Source: Herminiimonas sp. (GTDB lineage: Bacteria > Pseudomonadota > Gammaproteobacteria > Burkholderiales > Burkholderiaceae_D). From it: a stretch of 33,163 nucleotides of DNA. The stretch covers positions 1-33,163 of the forward strand of contig JACMOV010000027.1 in the NCBI GenBank assembly GCA_014377845.1, read 5' to 3'. Numbering within the stretch: the first letter of the stretch is position 1; every line of letters starts with the position of its first letter. Both the position numbers and the translations under genes were made by a program. The notes beneath the pieces are model-generated. The model made no database searches and was not told where the DNA came from. It worked only from the letters and a program-made list of their open reading frames with translations. Shown in pieces: positions 17,687-26,780 of this stretch.

Positions 17687-19602
17687 TGGAAGACATGCTC
17701 AAGGATTTCGTGGTCGAAGCGCTGGATCTGGCGACCAATGTCGAGGAGCACCTGCTGTCGCTGGAGCGCAATCCAGGCGATCTCAATACGCTCAATGCCG
17801 TGTTCCGGTCCTTCCACACGATCAAGGGCGGCGCCGGCTTCATGAACCTGCCGGCGATGGTGTCGGCTTGCCACCTGACGGAAAACCTGTTCGATGCGCT
17901 GCGCACCGGCGCCGCGCCGGTGACGCCGATCGCCATCGAGGCGGCGCTGCAGGCCAGCGGCTTCGTGGCCGATCAGCTGACCGAACTGGCAAACGGCGCA
18001 AGTCCGGCCAGTCTGTCGGCGATGCCGGCCTCGCTCGAAGATATCCTGACGCATGCGATCAAAGGCAAGGCGCCCGATGCGCCTGCTGCGCCATCTGCAG
18101 CCGCTGCACCTGCAGCACCCGCAACCGCGCCGGTTGCGGGCATCGTCTCTGCCCAAGCAACGCCGGTTACCGCAGGCGGCATCGATTGGCTCGCTTACTA
18201 CGAAGCGGTTGTCCCTGCAGGAACACTGACGGCTGAAGAACACGCCCGCCATCTCCGTGCGGCCGTGATTGCGGAGGCCGCGTCCGCGTCTGCAATTACG
18301 CCTGCGCAGGTTACTGCTTCCTCTGCTTCCCCTGCTTCCCTTGTTGCACCTGCCGCGCCAGCCGCCACCGCACCCGCACGTGCCGCCGACAGTGCGCCAC
18401 GCGGAGGCGCAGCGCCAGTCAAGGAAGACAGCATCCGGGTCGACGCCGTCAAGCTCGACGCGCTGCTTGAAGTCGCCGGCGAATCGGTGCAGGCCGCCAA
18501 CCAGGCTGCCGTCTTGCTCGAAAAACTCGGCCAGTTCCAGTTCGAAGGCGGTGCCGCGGCGCTGATGGCGGCGCTGTCTGAAACCCTCAACCGGGCCTCG
18601 CGCTACTCCACCGAACTGCAACGCGCCACGCTGTCGACGCGCATGCAGCCGGTCGGCCGGCTGTTCCAGAAATTTCCGCGCCTGGTACGCGAACTCGCCA
18701 AGGATCTTGGCAAGGATGTCGAACTGGTGATCGAGGGCGCAGAGACCGAAGTCGACCGCGTGGTGGTCGACAGCCTCTACGACCCGCTGGTGCACATGCT
18801 GCGCAATGCGCTCGACCACGGCATCGAAGACAGCGCTGCGCGGCTGGCCAGCGGCAAGTCAGCCAAAGCCATCATTTCACTCAAGGCCTGGCAGGAAGCC
18901 AGCAGCGTCATGATCGAGCTGTCCGACGACGGCAAGGGAATGGATCCGAACGCGTTGCGGCAAAAGGCAATCGCCAAGGGCCTGATCAGCGAGCATGCGG
19001 CGCAGAGCAACGACGAGGCTTTCCAGCTCGTGTTCCTGCCAGGCTTTTCGACCAAGGAAGTCGCCAACAGCGTCTCTGGCCGCGGCGTCGGCATGGACGT
19101 GGTAAAGACCGCGGTCGAGAAACATCGCGGTGCGATCCGGATCGACTCCACGTTGGGCTCGGGCACCCGGTTTTCGATCCGCCTGCCGATCGAATTGTCG
19201 ATCGTGCCGACCATGCTGGTGCACACTGCCGGCGCCGCGCTGGCGATGCCGATGGCCGTGGTGCAGCGGGTGGTCGAATTACCGGAGGCGTTTTCCCAGA
19301 TCGGCGGCGCACCCGTGCTGCGCGACCAGGGCCGGCCGCTGCCGGTGCTGTCGTTGGCCGCGGTTCTCGGTTACGAGCCTTGCAACGAACGGGTCGGCAT
19401 CGTGATCATCGCGCCCAACCCGTACATCCTGGCAGTCGAAGCGGTCGACGGCACGGCAGATCTCGTGATCAAGCCGATGACCGCCATTACCGTCCCGGGC
19501 ATCGCCGGCACCGCCCGTTCGGCCGAAGGCGAACTGGTGCTGGTGATCGGCCTGTCGTTCCTGCTCGCGGGATGCATGGCGGCCGATCGGATGGCGGCTT
19601 AG
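17686..19602 (+). CDS. cheA: CheA-type histidine kinase without a clear P2 domain
   Basis: A soluble histidine kinase that works with chemoreceptors. The 638 residues contain an HPt domain with phosphorylated His44 (FHTIKGGAGF), then a long Ala/Pro-rich linker (about 120-240), the P3 dimer helices from about 246, and the ATP-binding P4 domain. P4 has N box LRNALDHGIE near 372, G1 DDGKGMD near 414, and G2 GRGVGMDV near 466. A CheW-like P5 domain follows from about 500 to the end. All catalytic boxes are intact. I see no P2 (CheY-binding) domain, so phosphotransfer to CheY may be less specific. No receptor, cheW or cheY gene is adjacent. Its stop overlaps that of the convergent gene. Confidence 0.9.
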   Translation: MEDMLKDFVVEALDLATNVEEHLLSLERNPGDLNTLNAVFRSFHTIKGGAGFMNLPAMVSACHLTENLFDALRTGAAPVTPIAIEAALQASGFVADQLTELANGASPASLSAMPASLEDILTHAIKGKAPDAPAAPSAAAAPAAPATAPVAGIVSAQATPVTAGGIDWLAYYEAVVPAGTLTAEEHARHLRAAVIAEAASASAITPAQVTASSASPASLVAPAAPAATAPARAADSAPRGGAAPVKEDSIRVDAVKLDALLEVAGESVQAANQAAVLLEKLGQFQFEGGAAALMAALSETLNRASRYSTELQRATLSTRMQPVGRLFQKFPRLVRELAKDLGKDVELVIEGAETEVDRVVVDSLYDPLVHMLRNALDHGIEDSAARLASGKSAKAIISLKAWQEASSVMIELSDDGKGMDPNALRQKAIAKGLISEHAAQSNDEAFQLVFLPGFSTKEVANSVSGRGVGMDVVKTAVEKHRGAIRIDSTLGSGTRFSIRLPIELSIVPTMLVHTAGAALAMPMAVVQRVVELPEAFSQIGGAPVLRDQGRPLPVLSLAAVLGYEPCNERVGIVIIAPNPYILAVEAVDGTADLVIKPMTAITVPGIAGTARSAEGELVLVIGLSFLLAGCMAADRMAA

Positions 19603-20618
19603 GCGCGTTCTGGCAGCCGCTTGCGCGCACCGGCTTCCACGACCTGCACCAGCGTCTGGTCGATCGCCCCGAAGATCGACTTGCCTGACGCATCGGCCAT
19701 CTCCAGCCGGATCGTGTCGCCGAACTGCATGAACGGCGTCTTCGCTTCACCACCCGCGATCATCTCCAGGCACCGCTTTTCGGCGATGCAGGTGTAGCCC
19801 TTCGACGCATCCTTGTTGGAGACCGTGCCGGAGCCGACGATCGAGCCGGCGCGCAGGTTGCGGGTCTTCGCCACATGGGCGATCAGTTGCGGAAAGCTGA
19901 ACACCATGTCGGTGCCGGCATCCGGCGCGCCGACCTGCAAGCCGTTCCAGGTGGTGCGCAGCGGCAGATGCACCTTGCCGTCATGCCAGGCATCGCCCAG
20001 CTCGTCCGGTGTAACCGCCACCGGTGAAAAGCTCGATGCCGGTTTCGACTGCACGAAACCGAAGCCTTTTGCCAGTTCCTCCGGAATCAGGTTGCGCAGC
20101 GAGACATCATTGACCAGCATCAGCAGCCGGATCTGCGCTGCCCCCTGGTCTGTCGTCGCCGTCATCGGTACGTCGCCGGTGATCACCGCGACCTCGCCCT
20201 CGAAATCGATGCCCCACTCGGCCGAGGCAAACCGGATGTCGTCGGTCGGTCCGATGAAATCGTCCGAGCCGCCCTGGTACATCAGGGGTTCGTGCCAGAA
20301 GGATGCCGGCATCTCCGCCTTGCGCGCGCGCCGCACCAGTTCCACATGATTGACATAGGCCGAACCGTCGACCCACTGGAAGGCGCGCGGCAGCGGCGCC
20401 ATGCATCGCCTCGGATCAAACGGGAAGCCATGGCGCACCGGACCCTGGTTCAAGGCGACAGACAGTTCTTCGAGCTGGGGCGCGATGAAGGCCCAGTCGT
20501 CGAGCGCGCGTTGCAGCGTCGGCGCGATGGCGTCGGCCAGGACCGCGGTCTTCAGATCGCGTGACACGACCGCGAGCTGGCCGTCGCGGGAACCGTCTTT
20601 CAGGGTGGCGAGTTTCAT
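19599..20618 (-). CDS. Fumarylacetoacetate hydrolase-family enzyme
   Basis: A 339-residue enzyme of the FAH superfamily, which cleaves C-C bonds in beta-diketo acids using a divalent metal. Metal-site residues are visible in [11 protein letters not shown] (the conserved E-x-E-type site), followed by VNDVSLRN and the conserved [19 protein letters not shown] region. [13 protein letters not shown] stretch lies near the C-terminus. The start MKLATLKD at 20618 is chosen on family resemblance; the frame is open about 80 codons upstream without protein character. No clear ribosome site. It may be a true fumarylacetoacetase or another acylpyruvase-type member. It is divergent from a sigma-54 activator that may control it. 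Confidence 0.87.
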   Translation of the reverse strand: MKLATLKDGSRDGQLAVVSRDLKTAVLADAIAPTLQRALDDWAFIAPQLEELSVALNQGPVRHGFPFDPRRCMAPLPRAFQWVDGSAYVNHVELVRRARKAEMPASFWHEPLMYQGGSDDFIGPTDDIRFASAEWGIDFEGEVAVITGDVPMTATTDQGAAQIRLLMLVNDVSLRNLIPEELAKGFGFVQSKPASSFSPVAVTPDELGDAWHDGKVHLPLRTTWNGLQVGAPDAGTDMVFSFPQLIAHVAKTRNLRAGSIVGSGTVSNKDASKGYTCIAEKRCLEMIAGGEAKTPFMQFGDTIRLEMADASGKSIFGAIDQTLVQVVEAGARKRLPERA

Positions 20619-20683
20619 TTTTTGGTTTTTGTAGGGGATCGGGATTGGCAACGCGGTCGGGTCGATCAGGCCGACCGGCGGCA

Positions 20684-20698
20684 TGGCACGAAACCTGC
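20684..20698 (+). promoter_or_regulatory. Sigma-54-type promoter before the NifA-like activator
   Basis: TGGCACGAAACCTGC matches the -24/-12 consensus (TGGCACG-N4-TTGC) at all fixed positions but one (C for T). The spacing between GG and GC is correct. It points toward the activator gene, about 50 bases before its start codon, suggesting autoregulation. Confidence 0.65.
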
Positions 20699-20718
20699 AG
20701 ACATTGTGCGCCATATTG

Positions 20719-20733
20719 TAAGCATTATGCTTA
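20719..20733. promoter_or_regulatory. Palindromic operator-like site
   Basis: TAAGCAT-T-ATGCTTA is a perfect 7+7 palindrome around one base. It lies between the sigma-54-type site and the activator start, in the divergent region shared with the FAH-family gene. The bound factor is unknown. Confidence 0.55.
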
Positions 20734-20758
20734 TGCAGGATTCGGCGACTGGAGCAGG

Positions 20759-22480
20759 ATGAAAGCGCATCGAATTGACGCAATGGCAAGCGAGGCGGGC
20801 GCGCAGGCTGCAGCGCCCGCACCACCGGCCGCACCAATTGCGCGCAGCATGCCCGAACCATGGGCCAAGCGCGAACTGCTGGCGGTGCGCGAGATCGCCA
20901 AGCTGGTCGGCAAGAGCTTCGAGCCCGGCGTCACCATCCGCAGCATGCTGCATCTGCTGTCGGAACTGCTCGGCCTGAATCGCGGCCGGGTCCTGCTGCG
21001 CAATGGCGTCTCGAATGAAATCGCGATCGCGCATGCCTATGGGCTCAGGCCGGACGAAATCCGGCGCGGTGTGTTCAAGGTCGGGGAAGGCATCACGGGC
21101 CGCACCTTCAAGACCGGCGGCATCCTGATCGTCCAGGATATCGACGATGAGCCGCTGTACTTGGCGCGCACGGTCGACCGCGCCGACCTGCCGCAGGAAA
21201 CCGTATCCTATATTGCCCTGCCAATCCTGATCGACGGCGCGGTCGACGGCGTGCTCGCCGTGCACCGCCTGCGCCGCCGGGACCGCGCCTTGGCCGACGA
21301 CCTGCATGTGCTGCAGATCGTGGCCAGCCTGATCGGCCAGATCGTCAACATCAATCGGCTGGCAAGCGAAAAGACCGCCCGTCTCGAATCGGAAAACTTC
21401 GAGCTGAAGTCGGCCCTGTCCCGCTCAGCACGCTCGGTATCGTCGTACGGCATCGTCGGCGAATCGGCGGTGCTGCACGCGGCCCTGCGCCAGATCGAAC
21501 AGGTATCGCAGACCGACGCCACCATCCTGCTGCTGGGCGAATCCGGCACCGGCAAGGAACTGTTCGCCCGTGCGCTACACCTGTCGAGCCCGCGCCGGGA
21601 TGCGCCGTTCATCCGCGTCAACTGCGGCGCGATTCCCGAGAGCCTGTTCGAATCCGAACTGTTCGGTCACGAGAAAGGCGCATTCACCGGAGCCACCGGC
21701 ATGCGGCGCGGCCGCTTCGAGCAGGCCGAGGGCGGCACGCTACTGCTTGACGAGATCAGCGACCTGCCGCTGGCGATGCAGGTCAAGATGCTGCGCGTGC
21801 TGCAGGAGCAAACCGTCGAGCGGGTCGGCGGTCAGCGTGAAATCCCGATCGACGTGCGGATCGTCGCGGCCACCAACCAGGATCTGCAGAGGCTGGTTGC
21901 GCAGGGCAAGTTCAGGCTCGACCTGTTCTACCGCTTGAACGTGATCCCGATAACGCTGCCGTCGCTACGCGAGCGGCGCGACGATATCCGGCAGCTGGTG
22001 CGCTTCTATTTAAATCAGGTGAACCAGTCATACCAGCGCAATGTCGGCATCACGGCGGAAGCGTTGGATGAACTCACCGGCTACGACTGGCCGGGGAACG
22101 TGCGGCAACTGCGCAACATCATCGAGCGACTGTCGCTGCTGGCCAATGGCCCGCTGATTCATGCCGGGGACGTGACGGCTGTACTGGCGGCAGAGACCGG
22201 CAGCGCGGTGGCGCACGGCGATGATGCGGCTCCAACCATGGCGACTGGCAAGCCGGCGGGATCGCGGCCGGCGCTAGTGGCAGGTCCTGCCGACGCGACG
22301 CCAGCCGTCCGCGTACGCGACTACCAGCAGGTCGATGTCGACGAGCGTGCACCGATCGAAGACGCCCTGCGCGCCGCGCGCAACAACAAGTCGCGTGCCG
22401 CGCAGCGGTTGGGCATGACGCTGCGCCAGCTGAATTACCGGATGAAGGTTCTCGCAATTGCGCTGCCGGCAAAGGATTGA
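20759..22480 (+). CDS. NifA-like sigma-54-dependent activator
   Basis: A 573-residue enhancer-binding regulator. An N-terminal GAF sensor domain (about 45-200, with GRVLLRNG and the FKVGEGITG loop) is followed by an AAA+ domain. The AAA+ domain has Walker A GESGTGKE at 260-267, the sigma-54 contact loop GAFTGAT at 307-313, Walker B GGTLLLDE, and an [11 protein letters not shown] region. A Fis-type helix-turn-helix ends the protein (about 530-565), where [12 protein letters not shown] resembles the NifA helix. The Cys motif of oxygen-sensitive NifA is absent and no nif genes are present, so the target is not nitrogen fixation by this evidence. The ATG at 20759 follows GGAGCAGG. The divergent FAH-family gene is the likeliest local target. 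Confidence 0.9.
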   Translation: MKAHRIDAMASEAGAQAAAPAPPAAPIARSMPEPWAKRELLAVREIAKLVGKSFEPGVTIRSMLHLLSELLGLNRGRVLLRNGVSNEIAIAHAYGLRPDEIRRGVFKVGEGITGRTFKTGGILIVQDIDDEPLYLARTVDRADLPQETVSYIALPILIDGAVDGVLAVHRLRRRDRALADDLHVLQIVASLIGQIVNINRLASEKTARLESENFELKSALSRSARSVSSYGIVGESAVLHAALRQIEQVSQTDATILLLGESGTGKELFARALHLSSPRRDAPFIRVNCGAIPESLFESELFGHEKGAFTGATGMRRGRFEQAEGGTLLLDEISDLPLAMQVKMLRVLQEQTVERVGGQREIPIDVRIVAATNQDLQRLVAQGKFRLDLFYRLNVIPITLPSLRERRDDIRQLVRFYLNQVNQSYQRNVGITAEALDELTGYDWPGNVRQLRNIIERLSLLANGPLIHAGDVTAVLAAETGSAVAHGDDAAPTMATGKPAGSRPALVAGPADATPAVRVRDYQQVDVDERAPIEDALRAARNNKSRAAQRLGMTLRQLNYRMKVLAIALPAKD

Positions 22481-22551
22481 GCGCCGGATTCGCGGACCCG
22501 ATCATCCGGGTGGCGGCTTGGAACAGGTCGGCAACAGCGCCCTGCGTCGCC

Positions 22552-23202
22552 CTACTTGAAGCGCGCGCTCAATAGCCAGTAATGGTCCAGCCGTTCGATG
22601 CGGATATCCTTGAGATGTCCGCCGAGCCGCTTGCGAAGCGTGCTGTCGGTCGGAAAATTCTTCAGCACTTCATGGCGCGTGTCGTCGGGAAGGCGGCGTA
22701 TCTGGTAGGTGTTGCCATGCGCATCGGTGCGGGCAATCGGCGTGCTGCTGCCTTCGACATACACGTTGTCGATCATGACGACCTGCGCATTCTTGCCAAG
22801 CCGCGCCTGCAGGCGATCGAGGAAACCGTCCTGCACCTCGCGCCCCACATGCGACCACCAGAAGCCAGCAAAACAGGCATTGACGTCGACGCCGGGCTGC
22901 AGGTCGAAGGCGTCGGCCAATGCGAAGGTGACCTTGCCGGCCGGGAGTTTCCGGGTGCGTGCGACATCGAGCACCGCCGGATTGATGTCGGTGGCAAGCA
23001 CCTGCGCCGCCGTCGCTGCGAGATCGGCGGTCCAGTAGCCGGTGCCGCAGGCGATTTCCAGCACGCGCTGGCCGGCAAACAATTCCCGCACGCGCTGGTG
23101 CAAGCGCGCCAGGTCGGCCTGCCGCTCGGGCTTCGCATAGACTTCTTCGTAGGAGGCGGCGCGCTGCGCGTAATAGCCCTGGAGATCGGTGTGGACGGTC
23201 AT
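22552..23202 (-). CDS. Class I SAM-dependent methyltransferase
   Basis: A 216-residue methyltransferase with the SAM-binding motif I VLEIACGTGYWT at residues 47-58, the acidic residue after strand 2 in ATDINPAVL, and a motif near DAFDL. The C-terminal region has no recognisable substrate signature, so the substrate is unknown. Its ATG overlaps the cysB stop (ATGA), so translation is probably coupled to the sulfur regulator. SAM is made from methionine, which offers a thin functional link with sulfur assimilation, but this is only an inference. It converges with the sigma-54 activator gene 71 bases away. Confidence 0.88.
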   Translation of the reverse strand: MTVHTDLQGYYAQRAASYEEVYAKPERQADLARLHQRVRELFAGQRVLEIACGTGYWTADLAATAAQVLATDINPAVLDVARTRKLPAGKVTFALADAFDLQPGVDVNACFAGFWWSHVGREVQDGFLDRLQARLGKNAQVVMIDNVYVEGSSTPIARTDAHGNTYQIRRLPDDTRHEVLKNFPTDSTLRKRLGGHLKDIRIERLDHYWLLSARFK

Positions 23203-24140
23203 AGCTCGTACATTTCTTTTTCGCCGCTCATCAGCTGTTCGATGAGCTTGCGGTTGAGGGTCGGGGTCAGCAGTTCGATGAAGGTATAGACGTAGCTGCG
23301 CAGGTAGGCGCCCTGCTTGATCGCCACGCGCGAGACATTGGTGCCGAACAGGTGGCCGACCGGCATCGCCCGCAGCTTGCTGTCGCGCTCGGCATCGAAG
23401 GCCATGCCGGCGATGATGCCCACGCCGAGTCCGAGTTCGACATAGGTCTTGATGACATCGGCGTCAATCGCTTCCAGCAGGATGGTCGGTTTCAGGCTGC
23501 GCAACGAAAACGCATGGTCGATCTTGCTGCGCCCGGCAAACGCCGCATCGTAGGTGATCAGCGGATACGCGGCGATCTCTTCGAGCGTGAGCAGTTTCGA
23601 TTTCAGGAGCGGATGCTCCGGCGGCACCACCACCATGTGCTCCCACTGGTAGCACGGCACCGAGATCAAGCCATCGACCCCGGCAACCGACTCGGTCGCG
23701 ATCGCCAGGTCCGCCTGGTCCTTCAGCACCATCTCGGCAACCTGCTTCGGATTTCCTTGAAGAAGTGTCAAGCGCACCTTCGGAAACTTTTGGGTAAACG
23801 CCTGCACCACCAGCGGCAGTGAGTAGCGCGCCTGGGTGTGGGTGGTCGCAATGGTGAAGCTGCCGCTGTCTTGGGCGGCGAATTCGCGGCCAATGCTTTT
23901 CAGGGTATCGATTTCCTGCATCACCACCTCGACCGCCTTCAAGACCGCCCGGCCGGGCTCGGTCAGGCCGCGGATGCGCTTGCCGTGGCGGCTGAAGATG
24001 TCGACGCCCAACTCTTCCTCGAGTTCGATGATCGCCTTCGACACCCCCGGCTGCGAGGTGAAAAGCGCCTTGGCCGTGTCGGTCAGGTTGAAGTTTTGCC
24101 GTACCGCTTCCCGGACAAAGCGCAGTTGGTGCAGGTTCAT
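23199..24140 (-). CDS. cysB: LysR-type sulfur regulator CysB
   Basis: A transcription activator of sulfate assimilation, whose inducer is usually O-acetylserine or N-acetylserine. The 313-residue protein has an N-terminal winged helix-turn-helix (MNLHQLRFVREAV, then LFTSQPGVSKAI at about 28-39) and a two-lobed effector domain. The effector domain contains TTHTQARYSLP near 100-110 (the sulfate/acetylserine pocket in CysB) and VELGLGVGIIAGMAF. The length and these motifs fit CysB/Cbl. The ATG at 24140 follows AAGAGG. It is divergent from the sulfur operon, with an inverted repeat in between, the normal arrangement for a LysR regulator and its target. Confidence 0.93.
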   Translation of the reverse strand: MNLHQLRFVREAVRQNFNLTDTAKALFTSQPGVSKAIIELEEELGVDIFSRHGKRIRGLTEPGRAVLKAVEVVMQEIDTLKSIGREFAAQDSGSFTIATTHTQARYSLPLVVQAFTQKFPKVRLTLLQGNPKQVAEMVLKDQADLAIATESVAGVDGLISVPCYQWEHMVVVPPEHPLLKSKLLTLEEIAAYPLITYDAAFAGRSKIDHAFSLRSLKPTILLEAIDADVIKTYVELGLGVGIIAGMAFDAERDSKLRAMPVGHLFGTNVSRVAIKQGAYLRSYVYTFIELLTPTLNRKLIEQLMSGEKEMYEL

Positions 24141-24198
24141 GTGGCCTCTTATCGTTGCAGGATAGCAATGCTGCCCGGCACGATGCTTGCATGGTTTT

Positions 24199-24243
24199 AG
24201 ACAATCCATATGCCAAAAACGTATATAAGCAAATAGATTGTCT
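24199..24243. promoter_or_regulatory. Divergent cysB/sulfur operon control region
   Basis: Two 8-bp arms, AGACAATC (24199-24206) and GATTGTCT (24236-24243), form a perfect inverted repeat with a 29-base AT-rich centre. Within it lies a possible cysB promoter on the minus strand: TTGCTT (24232-24227), a 16-base spacer, and TATGGA (24210-24205). A CysB site here is an inference from its position. Confidence 0.55.
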
Positions 24244-24300
24244 GTAGTTTGGAATAAGGCGCAAGTTTATTACTATTCCCCTCTGTTTGCGTGGAGGCAT

Positions 24301-25074
24301 ATGAGTCTTTCTTATATTGTTTGCGGTTTTGGCGTTGGTCTGCTGGTCGGTCTGACGGGCGTGGGCGGCGGCTCGCTGATGACGCCGCTCCTGACCCTGC
24401 TGTTCAACGTGGTGCCGGGCGTCGCCGTCGGTACCGACCTGGCATTCGCCTCCGTGACCAAGGTCGCCGGCACCATCGCACATCGTTATCGCGGCACGGT
24501 GCACTGGAATATCGTGCGCCTGCTGTGCCTGGGCGCGCTGCCATCGGCCATCATCGCCACCCTGTTCCTGAAGCAGTTCGGCGCGCTGAATCCCGAAATC
24601 GGCCAGATCATCCGCTATTCGATCGCCGGCTCGGTCGCCCTGACGGTGATCGCGCTGTTGTTTCGCGGGAAAATGCAGATCTGGCTCAATGCCCATCCCG
24701 AGAAGCATCTGCATGGCACGCCGCTGGCGATTGCCACCGTGGTCTCCGGTATACTGTTGGGCGCGCTGGTCACCGTCTCCTCCATCGGCGCAGGTGCGGT
24801 CGGTGCGACCCTGCTGGTGCTGATGTATCCGAAGCTGTCGCCGGCCGAAATTGCCGGCACCGACATTGCTTACGCCGTGCCGCTGACGGCGATTGCCGCG
24901 TTCGGCCACTGGTGGCTCGGATCGATCAACTGGGAATTGCTGGGTACGCTGTTGATCGGATCGCTGCCTGGCATCACCATCGGTTCCCTGGCGGCGCGGC
25001 GCGTGCCAGAAAAATTCTTGCGTGGCCTGTTGGCGCTGACGCTGACGACGGTTGCCGTCAAACTGGTTTTTTAA
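24301..25074 (+). CDS. TauE/SafE-family (TSUP) membrane transporter
   Basis: A 257-residue inner-membrane protein with about eight hydrophobic segments. It has the family glycine motif GLTGVGGGSLMTPLL near residues 17-31 and its second copy VSSIGAGAVGATLL in the second half, as in TSUP transporters that move sulfite, sulfonates or related anions. It leads the sulfur operon and lies 11 bases before the sulfite reductase, so sulfite export or sulfur-oxyanion transport is likely; direction is unproven. GGAGG precedes the ATG at only three bases, a short spacing, so the start may be slightly off. The frame is open 21 codons upstream. Confidence 0.87.
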   Translation: MSLSYIVCGFGVGLLVGLTGVGGGSLMTPLLTLLFNVVPGVAVGTDLAFASVTKVAGTIAHRYRGTVHWNIVRLLCLGALPSAIIATLFLKQFGALNPEIGQIIRYSIAGSVALTVIALLFRGKMQIWLNAHPEKHLHGTPLAIATVVSGILLGALVTVSSIGAGAVGATLLVLMYPKLSPAEIAGTDIAYAVPLTAIAAFGHWWLGSINWELLGTLLIGSLPGITIGSLAARRVPEKFLRGLLALTLTTVAVKLVF

Positions 25075-25085
25075 GGACTCAATCG

Positions 25086-26780
25086 ATGTATCGCTATGAC
25101 CACTACGACCACCAGATCGTCAAGGAACGCATTGCGCAGTATGCCGACCAGGTGCGCCGCCGCCTGTCGGGCGAACTGGCGGAAGACGAATTCCGTCCGC
25201 TGCGCCTGCAGAACGGCCTGTACCTGCAGCGCCACGCGTACATGCTGCGGGTCGCCGTGCCCTATGGCCTGCTGTCGTCGGCCCAGATGCACATGTTCGC
25301 GACCATCGCCCGCAAGTACGATCGCGGCTACGGCCACTTCACGACCCGCCAGAACATCCAGTACAACTGGATCAACCTCGAAGACACGCCGCAAATCCTG
25401 GCCGACCTGGCATCGGTGGAGATGCATGCGATCCAGACCTCCGGCAACTGCATCCGCAACATCACCTCGGATGAATTTTGCGGCGTCGCCGCGGATGAGC
25501 TGATCGACCCGCGTCCGTATGCGGAGATCATGCGCCAGTGGAGCACCTTCCACCCTGAATTCGCTTTCCTGCCGCGCAAGTTCAAGCTGGCTTACAACGG
25601 CGCCACGGAAGACCGCGCCGCGACTGCGGTGCACGATATCGGCTTCACGGTGCTGACGAACGACGCCGGGGAAATCGGCCTGCGCGTCATGGTCGGCGGC
25701 GGCATGGGCCGCACGCCGATCCTGGGCAGCGTCATCTGCGACTTCCTGCCATGGCAGCACATGCTGACCTACACCGAAGCGATCATGCGGGTCTACAACC
25801 AGTACGGCCGGCGCGACAACATCTACAAGGCGCGTATCAAGATCCTGGTCAAGGCGATCGGCATCGATGATTTCCGCGCCCAGGTCGACGCCGAATGGGC
25901 CGACCTGAAGGATGGCCCGAGCACGCTCACGACCGAAGAATTCGCCCGCGTGGCGTCCTACTTCAAGGACCCGGCGTACGACGCGTTCGATGGCGACGAT
26001 GCCGCCGTGATCGCACAGGCTGCCAGCGACAAGCCGTTCGCCAACTGGATGCGGCGCAACGTCAAGCCGCACAAGAAACCCGGCTACGCGATCGTCCTGC
26101 TGTCCCTGAAAAAAACCGGCGTGCCACCGGGCGACGCCACCGCCGAGCAGATGGATTTCGTGGCCGGGCTGGCCGACCAGTTCAGCTTCGGCGAAATCCG
26201 CGTCACGCACGAGCAGAACCTGGTTCTGGCCGATGTACGCCAGGCCGATCTTCCGGAACTGTTCAAGCTGGCGAAGGCGCATGGCCTGGCGACGCCGAAC
26301 ATCGGGCTTCTGACCGACATCATCTGCTGCCCGGGCGGCGATTTCTGCTCGCTGGCGAATGCCAAGTCGATCCCGATCGCGGCGGCGATTTCCGAGAAAT
26401 TCGACAACCTCGATTTCCAGCACGACATCGGCGAGATCGAGCTCAACATCTCGGGCTGCATCAACGCCTGTGGCCATCATCATGTCGGCAACATCGGCAT
26501 CCTCGGCGTCGACAAGGATGGCGCCGAGTGGTACCAGGTATCGCTCGGCGGCGCGCAGGGCAACTACAGCGCGATCGGCAAGATCATCGGACCGTCGTTC
26601 TCGGCGCACCAGATGCCAACCGTCATCGAGCGCCTGCTGCAGGTGTACGTGCGTGACCGGATCGAAAGCGAACCCTTCATCGAAACCGTGCAGCGCCTCG
26701 GCATCGCCCCGTTCAAGGAACATGTCTACGCGACGCCGATCAAGACCAAGCACGTCGCAGGAGAAGATGCATATGCGTGA
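25086..26780 (+). CDS. cysI: Sulfite (nitrite/sulfite) reductase, siroheme protein
   Basis: Reduces sulfite to sulfide with six electrons, using siroheme coupled to a [4Fe-4S] cluster. The cluster ligands are seen in the C-terminal half: Cys415 and Cys421 in CCPGGDFC and Cys458 and Cys462 in SGCINACGHHH. The N-terminal half has the siroheme-binding region with RLQNGLYLQRH and GHFTTRQNIQYNW. At 564 residues it fits the single-chain CysI-type reductases of Burkholderiales. Its electron donor is not in the window: no flavoprotein cysJ is present. The ATG start MYRYDHYDHQ is clear. A nitrite reductase role is formally possible, but the cys neighbours make sulfite the likely substrate. Confidence 0.93.
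   Translation: MYRYDHYDHQIVKERIAQYADQVRRRLSGELAEDEFRPLRLQNGLYLQRHAYMLRVAVPYGLLSSAQMHMFATIARKYDRGYGHFTTRQNIQYNWINLEDTPQILADLASVEMHAIQTSGNCIRNITSDEFCGVAADELIDPRPYAEIMRQWSTFHPEFAFLPRKFKLAYNGATEDRAATAVHDIGFTVLTNDAGEIGLRVMVGGGMGRTPILGSVICDFLPWQHMLTYTEAIMRVYNQYGRRDNIYKARIKILVKAIGIDDFRAQVDAEWADLKDGPSTLTTEEFARVASYFKDPAYDAFDGDDAAVIAQAASDKPFANWMRRNVKPHKKPGYAIVLLSLKKTGVPPGDATAEQMDFVAGLADQFSFGEIRVTHEQNLVLADVRQADLPELFKLAKAHGLATPNIGLLTDIICCPGGDFCSLANAKSIPIAAAISEKFDNLDFQHDIGEIELNISGCINACGHHHVGNIGILGVDKDGAEWYQVSLGGAQGNYSAIGKIIGPSFSAHQMPTVIERLLQVYVRDRIESEPFIETVQRLGIAPFKEHVYATPIKTKHVAGEDAYA

Noticed and set aside
17149-18819. Long open frame opposite cheZ and cheA
   Set aside because: Antisense shadow in high-GC DNA; low-complexity Arg/Gly/Cys-rich translation with no motif.
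24291-25085. N-terminal extension of the sulfite reductase frame through the TauE-like gene
   Set aside because: It overlaps a real membrane protein in another frame; the reductase family starts with MYRYD at 25086.
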